The notes beneath the pieces are model-generated. The model saw only the letters and a program-made list of their open reading frames with translations. It ran no database searches and had not been told where the DNA came from. The position numbers and the translations under genes are program-made. From the NCBI GenBank assembly GCA_022885665.1, contig JAGQDJ010000049.1, positions 744,502 to 808,501 of the forward strand: a DNA stretch of 64,000 nt, read 5' to 3'. Below are positions 1-12,900 of this stretch, piece after piece. This DNA comes from Triops longicaudatus (lineage: Eukaryota; Arthropoda; Branchiopoda; Notostraca; Triopsidae). Position 1 is the stretch's first letter. The number at the start of each line of letters is the position of its first letter.

Positions 1-1186
1 CGAAAAGGTCCTGCAAGACGTTGGAGAAGTCTTCCGCCGTTACCCCAGCGGAGCCATTACGAAAGCCTCATTTGCTTGACCAAAAAAAGCAACGAGTAAA
101 CCTTGTGCATGTCTTTGCAAAGAAGACCCGAACACAAGATTTTCTTGTTCTCTCGCTAAATTTACCCTCGCCATTTTCCACGGCATTGTTAGAGGGCACT
201 AGACGGATTTTGGCGAACTAGCACTAGGGTCAAACTCTAGCACCATTTCCTCGGGGGACGCAAAACATAACGTTATAACAACCCAAAGTAATTAAGTGGA
301 AACTTCCATTTTATTGGGTCCGCCAAGGATGCTGTTTTTATTTCTTTCTTTTCTTTCAATGGAGTGCTAAAAAAAGACTGTGAGAAAAAACATCCTCACA
401 TAAGACAAAGAGGTTTTCCTGGCGGGTACATGATTCTTCCAACGAAAGGGGTGAAAACGAACGGAGAGCATTCGTTGTGGTAAACAACTCCCTCGACGAA
501 AAATACTGTTTTTAGGTAGGTCTCAACCTTTGTTTCTTTGTATCAAGTACATTGCCGCGCGTCTGCGGATGTGCAATAATCTAAGAGCAGTGCTATTGCG
601 TCCTTTCACTCGGTTTTCCCTTTTTTTTACATCCATCTTCCCTAGCACTGAGTGGGAGAAATACTGCGCCCCGAACCTCAACCTACGAGAAACTGCAAGA
701 TTAACCATGGACGAGGAAATTAATGCTTTACAAGCCGCTGTTTCTTTCGGAGATTCTACCGAGTTTCCCATTAGGTTTCGATTCTACATCACCTTTCGGA
801 CAAATCAGCAGCGATTGGGCTGGCTAAGCTTGAAAATACATGAGAAACCGAGGACATTCCTCGTACGACTAAATCTTTCACGTAAACATGACCCAAAACT
901 GGTGCACTCCAAGAAACGGGCTATAGAAGTAGATTTGCAAAAAGAAACAAAAATGTTCGCATACACACATAAGTAAGCACGTGCTGTCAAAACAACCACT
1001 AATTCTTAACGCAACATACTGGCATCGAAAAAAATTCTTCACATGATGTTAATAAAAGAGGGTAAGTAATTTTCCGTAATTGTCTGGATAACTCATATCC
1101 ATAATAAGAAAATAGAAGATCTACAAGTGCTGATAAGCGGCCTGTAATATACAAAGAATCAGACAACATGATGAATAAGTACTTAC
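1..1186. other. Plexin intron (left edge), no supported exon
   Basis: This is intron sequence of the minus-strand plexin gene, left of exon 5. Open frames here show no plexin-like residues. On the minus strand a TTGCAG preceded by a pyrimidine-rich stretch ends at position 11, so bases 1-10 could be the first bases of the next plexin exon. Ten bases are too few to test this. Confidence 0.5.
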
Positions 1187-1319
1187 CACAGCAGTTTGCG
1201 TAATAGGAATTCTATCCGGCAAAACTTGTTCAAAGTCAATACACTGCTGTCCGGAGCCAAACGTTAGCCACCTTGGGGAACTGGTCGTAGCTTTTTGGCA
1301 AGCGCTTCTAACAGTACAC
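1187..1319 (-). CDS. Plexin (B-type) exon 5: end of PSI domain, start of linker to IPT1
   Basis: This 133-nt exon begins after a TTTGCAG acceptor and ends at a GTAAGT donor. It starts with one base that completes the Arg codon split with exon 4 (CG+G), then codes 44 residues: CTVRSACQKA, PRWLTFGSGQQC, then DFEQVLPDRIPITQTAV. The Cys spacing and the Trp before the last PSI cysteine match the second half of the PSI domain of B-type plexins. The exon leaves in phase 0 toward the IPT/TIG region, which is outside the window. This is the last plexin exon I can place. The rest of the ectodomain, the membrane helix and the cytoplasmic GAP domain should follow beyond position 1. Confidence 0.85.
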
Positions 1320-4300
1320 CTGCAAACGCCAGAAAAAAAAGTTGGTTTAGAAGTTTGGCAAATATAAAAAAAACGAGAAGATTCAAAGCTCAAAGGCTTC
1401 CCTTAATTAGACAGCTTCAAAGCTATCATGTATTAAGCCGTTTATTCTTCGCCAACATGATATATCCCAATGAAAAAGGCGGCGACGCCAGAGAAATAAA
1501 GAAAAGAGGGAAACTCTCGTTAGCTTGTAACGTCTCTCAATTCTTGGATCTCTTTTATGTCTTATCTAAGCTTTAAATACAAGCCCATCTATACTCCATA
1601 CACACACATACACAAGACAGAAAAGCTTTGGCAGATCAGGCGTCTTGCAGTCAAGTCCTCCGCCGTCTTCTTTTCTAGCGTCTTTGCCAAAGTTAGAAAA
1701 GGAAAGAACTTCAAAGGGAAAACGACTTCCCAAAGAAATGCACGAGGTACTGACACCGAGCTCCATAACAGGATCAAGACCGGAAACTCCCTTAATAGAG
1801 CGTCGCGCGATATGGGACTTAATCACGTTTCACGCTACAATGACGTCCGCCAAAGTGGAACTTCTTTGCAGCGAACATCTTTGAAAAATTTCTAAGCACT
1901 AAAAAGCAAATCAACACTAGTTCCTTCTCCGTTTCCAAGCTTTCCCCCTTTCTTCCCTCACAACCAATCAGAATCAAATTACGCCGTCACCAATTTTTAA
2001 CGTTTATTTCTCCACTACCCTGCAACAAATTAGAGCTCCTCGTAAATTACGGCATAAAGGAGAGACATAAAAGGTCTGTAATTATATAACCTCAAAAAAA
2101 ATCAAGGTGGAACGAACTAGCTATAAGTAGGACTAAAGGTATCCAGCTACTCAATCGATCTACGATCAGCTCTAACGAAGCGTTGAAAGCTCTATCCTCC
2201 GCCAAGTATGAAAAATACGAGATCCTCGCAGGTTGTTTTCTCGTCAATGGTCTCAATCACACGGTTTTGGGTGCACGACTCACAACTTTAATGACCATGT
2301 GGGTGATGTTTTAGTAGCGGAGTCTTCCACAGGAGCCAAAAGATCGCTTTTTGGTAGCTAGTAGGGGGTACATTATGGACGTTTGGCTCATCGAGCCCAC
2401 CCTCATTCTCTCCCTTTTCTTTGATTTTAGTAGTGGCACTTTACCGACAGCAACAGCTGTACACCATGACCACGAGCCACACTGGTCAAGTTTGGGCCTT
2501 ATTTGCCCACTCGTGTTTTGATTGAAAACATAGAAACTTGAAGACTCCTAGGAAGCCCTTCGCTTCCCGGGCACCATCCAGAAACTTTAATTATCTCTTC
2601 AACTCGCAAAAGCTTCGAGAAGAAAACTTTCCCTAACTTCTTCCCAGAGTTGGAGCACAATCCATCTGCGCAATTCTTCTCTTGTTTTCCTGCCAAATTG
2701 GTTTCCACGGCTCAGCACAATGCAAGCAAGCAAAAGCTCCCGAAATGTCCGACGATGGTGAAACTTCAATTTGGTTTTTTGATTGCACGCCCCACCCATC
2801 ACCCTTATACAAGTGCAAGATATCTTCTTCCTCCGCTTCTTTTCCAACACTTGTACAGGGCCAAGAATGATCACGACCCAACTTCATTCTAGTGATGCTG
2901 CCGAAGCGGAGTTCACGCTAGATATGTACTCCGAAGAACTGACTAAAAACTAAGATTTTACCTGTATTAAAATAGAGGCTGACAAAGTTTCAAATATCAA
3001 AAGACTCCGTGAGCAAAAACTACCAAATCGGTGCCAATGCATTTCAAAATATGCACAAAGTAAATTTCCGAAAAGTTTTGCGCCAAGGGGAATAAAAGTT
3101 TACGTTATTGGAAAACATTGCACAAGATAAATCTTCCAGTTCGCATAATTTCAAATTCGCACAAATCGCGGCTCTTGTTTCCTTGGTTTTTCTTTGCTCC
3201 TGACCGACAAAATCGTTTACTGATCTCTTTTTTCCGTAATCCTTAGCGAGAACAATCGAAAAAAGTCTACAACTGGAACGCGATTACCGTGTCCCAAGAG
3301 ACTCCTTCAGTTTCCCACCACAAAAATCAACCTCATCGCTTTATTTTTCCTTTCCTTTACGACACCCAACGTGTATTATACTAAAACAGATTCCCGATGA
3401 GGTTTTCTCTACGGGGAAAAAAATCTCAAAATGTAGTCCACTCTCTATTATCTCTTTCCCTTCTTTCCACCCCAAACAGTTCACCCTCTTTACCCAAACT
3501 GAACACAAGACTTCAGAAGTTCCCTCCATACGAGAATCTTTGCTCGTCCCGGAACTTTTGGCAACAGACGGAAGAATCAGAGCGGACAATTAAAGCCACT
3601 AACAGCAGGAGGGCTTGGGCTATCAAACGGTTTCATATCCCCAGCCAACATGAAGAGGGTAGGTATACGGAGGAAAAAAAGGAGGGTCGGCTGTGGAGAG
3701 GAATGAAATCGTACGTACTGCACTTGAGGCTTTTATAGGTAAAGGATAAAAAAAATACAGTTCGCTTTTCTCTACTACCCGCTTTATCTACAACCAAGAG
3801 GTTCTTTCACAGACTCCCACCTCCCCCTTTAACCCAACCTTCTCTGCAACTGAGTTTCTAATAGAACTTGGTCTTAACGATACAAACTTGCACCCCCTAC
3901 ATCATCCCCCCTTTAACTTTCATTTCCTGCCTCGATTGCAACTGATCCCACTCTTTCTCAATTCCCGCAGTAACGTAGTGAACGGGTGTATACCATAAAG
4001 CCAAAATTGCTGTCTTCACTACAGCTTTTCCATTATTTCCCCCAACTGGCTGCTAATACGCTACTCTCTTACCTCCTGTGCCAAAGCAACAAGACCACTC
4101 ACGGCCGCTCCAAGCCCCCTTGACACAAAAAATATAGAGAAAAGATCCCTGATGGAAAACTTACGTTTCAACTGCGATAGCATCTTGCTTGTCTGCAGCA
4201 GCATCGTTATAATCATCATCCTTGTAATGCCCCCCTCCACGTAAAGCTGGCTATTCCAGCGCTGCGATGGCCAAAGAAACAGAAAACGAGAAAGTAACTG

Positions 4301-5083
4301 CCCCACCCTCTCATCACTAGCCAGGTAGAACTAATAAGTATTAAAAGTTTGATAAGAATTCAACGGGTTCCGAATCAAGTACTATCTACCGATTTTCATT
4401 AATAGCCCTTCCCCCTTTTTAATTCGTTCCTCTCCTTTCTACCATAAGTATCTCCACGAGTCTAGAGTTATGTGTTTTCATATATCCAAAAGAATAAGCA
4501 CTAGTGCGAAAAAAAGAACGAAGGACAGCAGAGAATGAAAACGAAAGCCCCGGTGATACGAAGATTCAGCGAAGGAACATGTCATGTGCAGACGCTAGTT
4601 TGGGCGATGGATGATGTCGCAGATGGTAAAAGTATCTTTTTCTTCACGGGTTTTTACCCCTCGGTCTTCACACACACATATACGCACACAGAACGATTTC
4701 TCCCCCGAGTGTGTTCCCATCTCGAAATAACTCTGGGTTGCAAACAGATTAGATGAAGCGAAACAGTCTGCTAACAAATCCCTAATCTTCATAAGACAAA
4801 TGCTTCCGACTCTTCCCTACAAGTGGCGAAGGGAGGGTAGAGGGAGTAAATCGAGCCCAAACGAAACACGAATTCCTCCCACGCCTTTTGCTTATTGCTC
4901 TGGAAAGAGTTAAAATCCTTTAGCACCATTTGTCATCTCAACAACCTGCCTTCGCTGGCAAGCCGGCTATAAAAGCTAGGCTACAACTTATTGGTACACC
5001 CCTAACCCTCCCGTTGGGGCGACCTTACCCCAAGTCATCGCAATTTGGTGAGCTTTATCGAGCATAATTCTCAACAGACAGTA

Positions 5084-5106
5084 CCCGGGTCACAACTCGA
5101 CCCGGG
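5084..5106. repeat. GC-rich inverted repeat, 8-bp arms
   Basis: CCCGGGTC at 5084-5091 pairs with GACCCGGG at 5099-5106 across a 7-base loop. It lies in a local GC-rich patch inside a plexin intron. No function can be assigned. Confidence 0.6.
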
Positions 5107-6440
5107 ACCCATCAAGGGGTCAGTTCAAAAGCTGGGAAACACGAATCATAGAACCATCATTTCCCAAACCGAGCTAACGCCATCTTGAAAACTCCCATTA
5201 GATTCCCACGACACGAACAGCTTAAAAAGATTCTGTCGCTTCAGCGCTAGACGACATTTGGGAGACAAGGAAGAAAAAATGGTATTTTACTACTCGATTT
5301 AGTTGAACTTTTTTCCCCCCTTTAACTTGAAGTTGAAGAACTCCAGCGTTTCCAAACCCCAGGGGATCCCTACTTTAAGAGTTCAATAAGCATGCAAATT
5401 CCGAGTCTTCGCAATGTCGGACATTTACAAGAAAAATATCAGCAACAGCTAGAGTCCAACTTGGCTTTGAACTGAATAGAGACTATAAATCTGTCCAAGT
5501 TCATGGTCGGCAAACCTTGGGTTTTTTAAAGTATACAAAAACAGAAAATACACTGAGAAAACTGCTAAAGCTGTTGCAACAGTGTAGAAAAAAAAACTCG
5601 GCCACGTTTTCATTGTTGGTATAGTACTTTTCCTTCGGGAGAATTGACGATAAATATGAAGTCAAAAAAGGTACCCCGTTCCACGAAATCAACAAATTGT
5701 CGGTTGACAGAAAAAAAGTAAATAATGCTCACGAAAAATGATTAAAAATGTACACAATTGGCTACATTGAACGTGAGTGCATAGAAACTCGCGCTTGGGC
5801 AAGCCGAGAAATTTAAGCAACGTAATGGTGCTGAAAAGTTACAAGCCCTCCGCACTATTGAATAGAAAAAAATGCCCATTGCTGAGGAGTTAACAATATA
5901 ACAATAGACCAAGTTGCTGCATCATCACATGAAACGTGAGCTGCACTACTTCTCCCTCTTATTTTCCCTATACTACTTCGCCTCCTCAAAAAATTCAAGA
6001 GCCAAAATTGGAATATTTGGAAACACGAGTGACATGCTTCACAAGAAGTACAACGTGCATAAAAAATCTTATCCACTTTAGGAACTTTTTATAGTTCGCA
6101 AAAAAGCCTACTTTGTTTAAGTCTCTACACTCTTACTAATAAGGTCCTTAGCTATATCAAACAAGTTCACCAAAGTTTATGAATGTAGCTACTCTTGATT
6201 GGAACTGAAACGCAGGCATATTCCAGCCTCTGGTGAACTTGTACGAAGTACGCTTGACGACGTTCGCAAATATGCTGACACTATTTGTGCCATTAGTGGC
6301 TGACTGCTCCTAACTCTTGTCTCCATGCAGATATTTGCTTGTTTGATAGTAATTGTGCAATTTCGAACCGCGTTCCCATGAATTACAGTAAATTATCACA
6401 ATTTTAGTTGACGCGCATTCCAACTTCTGAAAAAATACAG

Positions 6441-6559
6441 TGTCTGCAATGATGAAAGATGCGAACACGCTGACCTTGCCAGTTTTGATATTCGCTCTTC
6501 CTGAAGGTAACCTATCAGAAGCTCCTTTGCTATGTTGTCCCTTTTAAATCCCGCAAAAT
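6441..6559. repeat. Direct duplication, copy 1
   Basis: This stretch of about 119 bp matches 6741-6868. Shared blocks include AATGATGAAAGATGCGAACA and GCTCTTCCTGAAGGTAACCT, and the similarity ends at a shared TTTTAAATC..GCAAAAT. Copy 2 carries about 11 extra bases. Both copies lie just on the intron side of the PSI exon of the plexin gene. It may be a fragment of an old transposable element or a local duplication. Confidence 0.75.
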
Positions 6560-6740
6560 TGCTCTGTGAACTAACGCTCGTATCCGTTAAGATTCTGGCG
6601 TAAATTGGGACGGAGCAGAAAATCTTTCAATCTACTTTGCATCGGCTTTGCTTACTGTATCCCTAATCCGTATTCAAGCGTTGGCCTTCAATTTGGATCG
6701 TTGGAAAGCTACATGCCATCGAAATCCTTTGGGAGCCCGG

Positions 6741-6868
6741 TGTTTACAATGATGAAAGATGCGAACAAGCTGACTTAGTGTTACTTGCCAGAGTTTTAAT
6801 ATTTGCTCTTCCTGAAGGTAACCTACCGGAATCTTCTTACGTTGTGGCTTTTAAATCATGCAAAATAA
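6741..6868. repeat. Direct duplication, copy 2
   Basis: This is the partner of 6441-6559. Copy 2 ends 28 bases from the splice donor of the PSI exon (GT at 6896-6895), so it sits unusually close to a conserved exon. It has point differences and short insertions relative to copy 1, which suggests an old event. Confidence 0.75.
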
Positions 6869-6896
6869 TAAAAAAGAAACACCGTAAGGTTCTTAC

Positions 6897-6997
6897 CGCT
6901 TTTCCAACGAACACCAGCCACAATATGGATCCCGAGCTTCCAAACAGGACGAACAGTTGGTGTACGACGCGCAATGTTCCACTCGTACTTTTGAAAT
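6897..6997 (-). CDS. Plexin (B-type) exon 4: core of PSI domain
   Basis: This 101-nt exon lies between a CATTGCAG acceptor and a GTAAGA donor. It codes 33 residues plus two bases of the next Arg codon. The sequence contains EHCASYTNCSSC followed by DPYCGWCSLEK, the signature of the plexin/semaphorin/integrin (PSI) cystine-knot domain with its Cys-Gly-Trp-Cys motif. It enters in phase 0, as required by exon 3, and its last two bases (CG) join the first base (G) of exon 5. The exon is too short to show up as a long open frame. It was found by scanning the minus strand for the PSI core, and its exact fit in phase and content on both sides makes it secure. Confidence 0.9.
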
Positions 6998-9900
6998 CTG
7001 CAATGACAAAGACGGGTCCAAATGAATCAGTACATCTTCACAACAAACTTGCATATTTACAACTTTTCTTTGACAGCTCCCCGATTCTTATTTCTTCAAA
7101 CTTCAAAGCACAACCAACATCAATCCTATTCGAGCACAAAGCCATGGACCAAGCACATTAAATCAGGATTACGCCCGATTTCAAAAATGGTGACACAGGG
7201 GGAAAAAATCAAAGTTTTTCCTTTAAAAGCTTAAAGAATGTTTTTAAAATGCCATGTTGGCACCTGGCATTACTTTATGTTTATCCCCATCGTCTTCTTG
7301 ACCTTTCCCTCGTTACAATCTATCTATGGACTCTACTGTAAAACGTTCCTTTATTATAAGCTCGCCCATCTGTGCGTTTTTTTCTGCTCCAAAGCAAGGT
7401 ATCTTGCGTCTATAGAATCTACTATCGTCTTTTAGTCTTTTTGCTCCAACTCCCCACCCACGGATACCACTATACCACCAAGTCTTCGTGAGTCCCTAAA
7501 AGTCTTACTAATTCGCCGAAGAAGCTTTTGCGTGCCGAGGGGCGGTAAGACAGCCATTCTCTAGTCTTTCTCTACATCATGCTCCATAAAAAGCTGGATC
7601 TAACGACCTAGATGCTGGGAGGCCCTTCTTTTCTATCTTCCATTCCTGATCCTTCCCCGCAATGGCACCTGAGTAGTTTCCCTGTACACGTCCAGTTGTA
7701 CTGCACTAAAGCTTCGCTAACAAACGTGTCCAAATTAGTGTCACCTTGTCGTTCTCCCAAGCTTATTTTAACAAATTTTACAAAATTCAACCAACCCCTC
7801 TTTTAACAATAACTCACTCCGTGCTCCTCCGAAACCTTGAAATTTGTGAATGTTATGAATCCTTAACACATTTAACCAAACTCTTTTAACGGCATTTTAC
7901 GATGTCGGCAGGACAAAGCTAAAAGGGAAAGCTCCCCCCCCCCCAAAAAAAAAAAAAAATCATCCTGGGCGAAGAATGATGGATGAGTTTACAGTGAAGT
8001 TAGGGCGAGCTTCGTCGACATGGAACCCCATCTATCACACAGCTATGAAGCTTTATTTTAGCCTCATTTTTTCGCATCCGTAAATACTTTCTCCACTTAT
8101 AGTTGATACGGTACAGCGCTAGCTATTATTTACCAAAAAATAAATAAATAAATAAAGCTCTGAAGAAAAAAATTCGCGACTGCATCACAGAAGCCTTCAT
8201 CTTTCAGGGAAATTAGATGTGCTGGACAGTTTAGATAAATTTTCATTACACTAAACTAGAGACAACTTGTAACTAAAAGCTAAACAATAAATGACGATTG
8301 ATAAAAAAACGTGTGAGACAGTGGCGAATTACAAAGTGGATCCACGTCAACTTTTCCTTATTTGTTTGAATTCTGTTTACATACAAATTTTATTATTTTT
8401 AAATTCGCCGACGTAATTTGCACTGGAAGAAAGAGGGCACTGTTGTATTTTTTTAAATTTAAATCGCATAATAGCTAACAATTTGTTAATTCTCCTATTA
8501 GAGATGTTCTTATCACTAGGATTTTTTTTAAAAAAAATGCTTGTCCACCCACAAATTATCGCTGATTTATTTGACAATATTAAGGAAATCGACGTAAACA
8601 AGTTTCGTTAATGACGTAACACGCTAAGGCTTTTAAGTTAACGAATCTCATATAGTACGGGCTATTTGTTAAACTTGCACAACAGGGAAGTTTCAACAGA
8701 TTTGGGGAGATCCCTATGCTTGGGAAGTTCAAAGAAATATGGATTGATGTAGTAAAAACGTAAGGAAACTCGTTACTAAGCACTTTTCAAAGATCACATG
8801 AACCAGATATATGTTGTTGTTGTTGCCTGGTCGGATTCAGTCTGCTTTTCTTTCCGTCTTTTTCGTGCTTTCCCTTTTTCCCCTCTTGGCCTCTAACTTT
8901 AATGCCTTGAACCCCAGAAGGCGTTAAGTCAAGTAGTCTTTTACACTTGACACATCCAAGTCGTTTCCTTGGCAACTGTGCTTTCAAGGCTGGCTAACGA
9001 AGCACCATTTCGAAGTAAAAACTTGCTATCTTCCCTCATTGTTGCCACTGCTCATTAATGCTGTTTTGAAAAGCTGGCCTCTCAGTACACCGAAACTGAT
9101 GATGAAAAAATCTCCCTTTTTTCCCTCTAATACTTGCCAGGTTTGCCTCCCAACACCCTCTACTATCGTTACGGACATTAAAAAGTTGGAAGTTTCTTGT
9201 TCTGTGTGGTGCCTTTAACACAAATAAGGGGTGTGTTTTCATCCCTCACCGAGAGGTGACAAGGTGAGTGCAGTCATTAAAAAGTAAAACGATCTAAAAA
9301 GCACAGCATCCTCGTTTCGACAAAATACTTCGGAAAGAAAATGCAACGTGAACGTTGCGATGCATCCCAAATACGCCGTCTCGCCTCCCTTCAATACTTG
9401 CACACACAAGCATGCATGGGCGGGAGTACTTGAAAGCTCCCAATTTGGGATGCGAGCATATGGGGGAAGGATTTATGCAATGCTTGGAAAACACTGAAAA
9501 TTCCCCTCGTTTTAGACCCCTTTCCCTCCCTTTCGGGTGCCCTCTTTTTTTTCTCTCTCTCTACGCTTCATTTTCGCTAAAGAAAAATATACGCCTGACG
9601 AAGGCGCTGTATAGTTTTACAAGTGAGTTTGATAAGGAAAGACGATAGTGTTGTAGCCCTAGAGGTTACAACACCAGTGGGAACACTCCTTTTACATGCA
9701 GCCGTACGAAGGAGGCACTCTTTCTTTAACGTATAAGTTTCTTAAAAGCTAGGGCTATAAAAAAGGGAGGCATAAGAATTTTCCTCTTTTTCATTTTAAC
9801 TTAAGGGTACGACCATACATGACGGGGCATATAACTACCATCTGCATTCACTCTGCGTTTCCATACGGCCCGTTTTGTGAAATTCGTTTCGATTTTTAAA

Positions 9901-12900
9901 GAGGATATCACAGCAAATGTACGCTGTCTTACGAGTCATATTTTCCTCGTTTACGAACAATGGCGGATAGCACAGTTGCGTAGGCACTGGGAACTCATTT
10001 CACGGTGTAGGTGAGGCCTAGACTAGTTTGGGTTTTTCAGTTTCATTTTCCGTCAAGCTGCTGGTTCATGATTGGGAATGTAGCTAGGGCTAAATGGCCC
10101 AAGCAGCCCGAGAAGAGAAGAAAAGACATGACAACGAGTGAGGCTGAGGTTTGGATAGGGAGGGGGAATGGTAAAGAACGAACGAAAGAAGAAATCGATG
10201 ACCACTCAGCTGTTATCGGGACAGACCCAGATGAAGATGGAGGTTATTGGAATTGCAGTTCCAGTTACAAGTTCTCCAACTAAGAGCAGCAAAAGGAAGG
10301 GAGCGGAAGACAGAATGGCGGTGGTGGTGGGGGGAGGCCGAAATTGTGTACTATGGTTAGTTTCCGAACGTTTGTCTACACATGGCCTACCTATAATCGC
10401 CTAACAGAAAACGCTTAATGGGTTGAGCGAGTCTGTGACAGCCACGGCAGCAGTTTTGACTAATTAGCATCCTGATCTTCAGTGGGATATGGCCCTTCTA
10501 AACGGACCAAAAGATTGAAAAGAAAAGACCAGATTTTTTCTTCCGATACAAGACGAGGTTTTGTAAAAGTACAGCATTTGGACAGATCGATAGCTTAAGG
10601 AACTTTTACCCAGGGAAGGAAAACTTGAAAATGAAATTATCGAACCCAATTCCTGTACAGTGCTTCCAATTTGGTTCATTAATAACAATAGAACGTCTCA
10701 ATTGATTTTGCTGTTCCTTTTCCCCTTTGAGAGACAGAGATGTCCTGACAAGCCAAAATGCGGAGTTGGGGATTTTCGGAGGTTTTCGATTTAATGCGAC
10801 TTTTCACAACTTTTCAACAAGAATGTATTTTTATTTATGTATATTTTTTATTGCCGGGGGCGAAAAAGTGAAAATCGTTGACGTAGTGTTGCCATTTTGC
10901 GCTTCGTGTTTTTTCTAAGCGTGTGGCAACAAAAACGTCTCTCCAACTTTGATTAACTCTGTTTTTAGGGGAAACGAAAAAGTTAGCGGCAGTAAGCTTG
11001 TCAATCCAACTTGCGAATATTGCTCTACCCAACAAGTTTTAAAGCGACACGTCGAGGCCCCAACTGCCAACTCCAGTTATTTATTATCACCCGACTAAAG
11101 CGACTTGGTAAAATAAATAAATGAAAGAAGTATTTTTTTCTAAAAAAAAACAAGTTAGGATTTACTAAGGCTTACAAAGCTGTACTCGGCTCAAACACTT
11201 ACGGAAAATTTGCTAGATGATTTGAGAGATATTTATGCCTCAGGCCAGGTGGAAGAATTAAGTTTGTATTCTTCCTCTCTTTTAAAAAGCCGGCGTGGAA
11301 TTTGAAAGAGAGGAGGCACTGCTTTGAAAAGGCAACGGAAGCCGTAATAGCTGGAATGATAGGGGACACCCATTTTTTATCGGACAAGTTTGACGGAAGA
11401 AGATTGCATGCCTGAGCCTTAAAGAAAGCTTTATTCGAAAAAGAAGGGCTAAATTTCAATATTTCCATTTACCACCTCCTCCTTCCTTCCCGCCTTTTCC
11501 TATCCCTGTTTTCCATTTTTCATTCGAGTTTGTTCGCGTGGGATCTCTTTCGGAAAACGATGACCACTGCACTTGTCCTCGCTTAAACTGTCCACTGATG
11601 CGATTCTTTTGTTGTTGGAAACGATTTTCTTTCGCGGGGGTTGGAAACACCCGGGAACACGGACTCGGACGCGGCTTTTTCCATTACAGTACAACTTGGA
11701 AATAAAAGAGGCAAGGGAAACTTGGAATTCTTCATGAAACACTCAGAAAACACGCAACAAAGAAGCAAAGTTGGGACCAACTGGCGTGGCAATAGCATGG
11801 TGCTACCGCTACAGCGGAAGCATAGTTGCTCATATTTTTTCTTCTCCTTGTTTTGAGACGGGAGGCTTTAGTAACACGGAGCCAATATGAAGGAAGTTCG
11901 CTGCTATATGGAAAGCGACAACAAGACACGAAAAGTACAGGCTCTGGAGCTTTGTTAGCTCCCGGAGAAGAGTTTGGCAGCCACACGAGATTCAAGATGA
12001 AAGGAGCAGACCTTCACATCGAAGCAATTTCTGGACGAGTCAAGGCAAAGCCCCGGCAAAGAAATGGAGAGGAAATAATTCTGGTGCCTGTCTTTACCTT
12101 TCCGGTCTCGTACCGTAATTCGCATTGACAAGTCAGCATTTCAGTACCCGTTTTTCCCCACTGGCTGTTTCCATCGCTCTTTTTTTCCCTTCTTCTGCAG
12201 CACCAAGTAATGCCGTGCTTTGTAATATTGGCAGAATCTAGTCTTCATCGAAGTGGAATCGTGTGATGAAGATTTACTATTTAAACTGTAGTAAATTAAA
12301 AAAAAAACTCATGTCGCAATAAAAAAATAACCCATGGAAAGAAAGCAAAAAATTATTCTAAAATAAGCAAAATTATTAGATATACTTAAAACCGTAAGTG
12401 CAAACACTTCGATAAAAAGGTATGTCAAACTTCGACACGTATCTCAGAATCATTCCTGAGTTTTGCGGTGTGAATAGCAGTTTCGCTGCAAGCACAACAA
12501 CTCATTTTTGGTATTGCTATTTACAATATTTGTACGTACAATATTTAAATTCTACACAGTCCAGAAGCCACACATGTAGTACAATACACCGCGCTGTTCA
12601 AATATATAGAGCTCCTTTTTACTTACTACTCCCCGTTGCCAACATGGCAGCCGTAGTACAAGCAACCAATACGGAGCAAGTAGAAAGCCAAGTAAACGAG
12701 GGGAAAGGTGGTCTGAGTGCAAAAAAAAAAACAAAAAAAAACAAAAAAAAAAAAACAGCGCCTCGAATTATCCTTCCTACCCACTATTTTCTTGAACGTG
12801 TACGTTACCCTTTTTATGTGTGCAAAAATAATTATGATGGCAACTAATTCAAAAGCAAGAAAGTAATTTTGCTCGCTACTTCGCTAGCGAAAAAGGAAAA

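Larger units (their letters stand above)
1320..6896 (-). other. Plexin intron 4 (5.6 kb)
   Basis: No coding exon is visible. It holds an imperfect direct duplication (6441-6559 and 6741-6868), a GC-rich hairpin (arms 5084-5091 and 5099-5106) and a TATAAAAG motif on the plus strand at 4968-4975 with no reading frame behind it. Confidence 0.7.
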
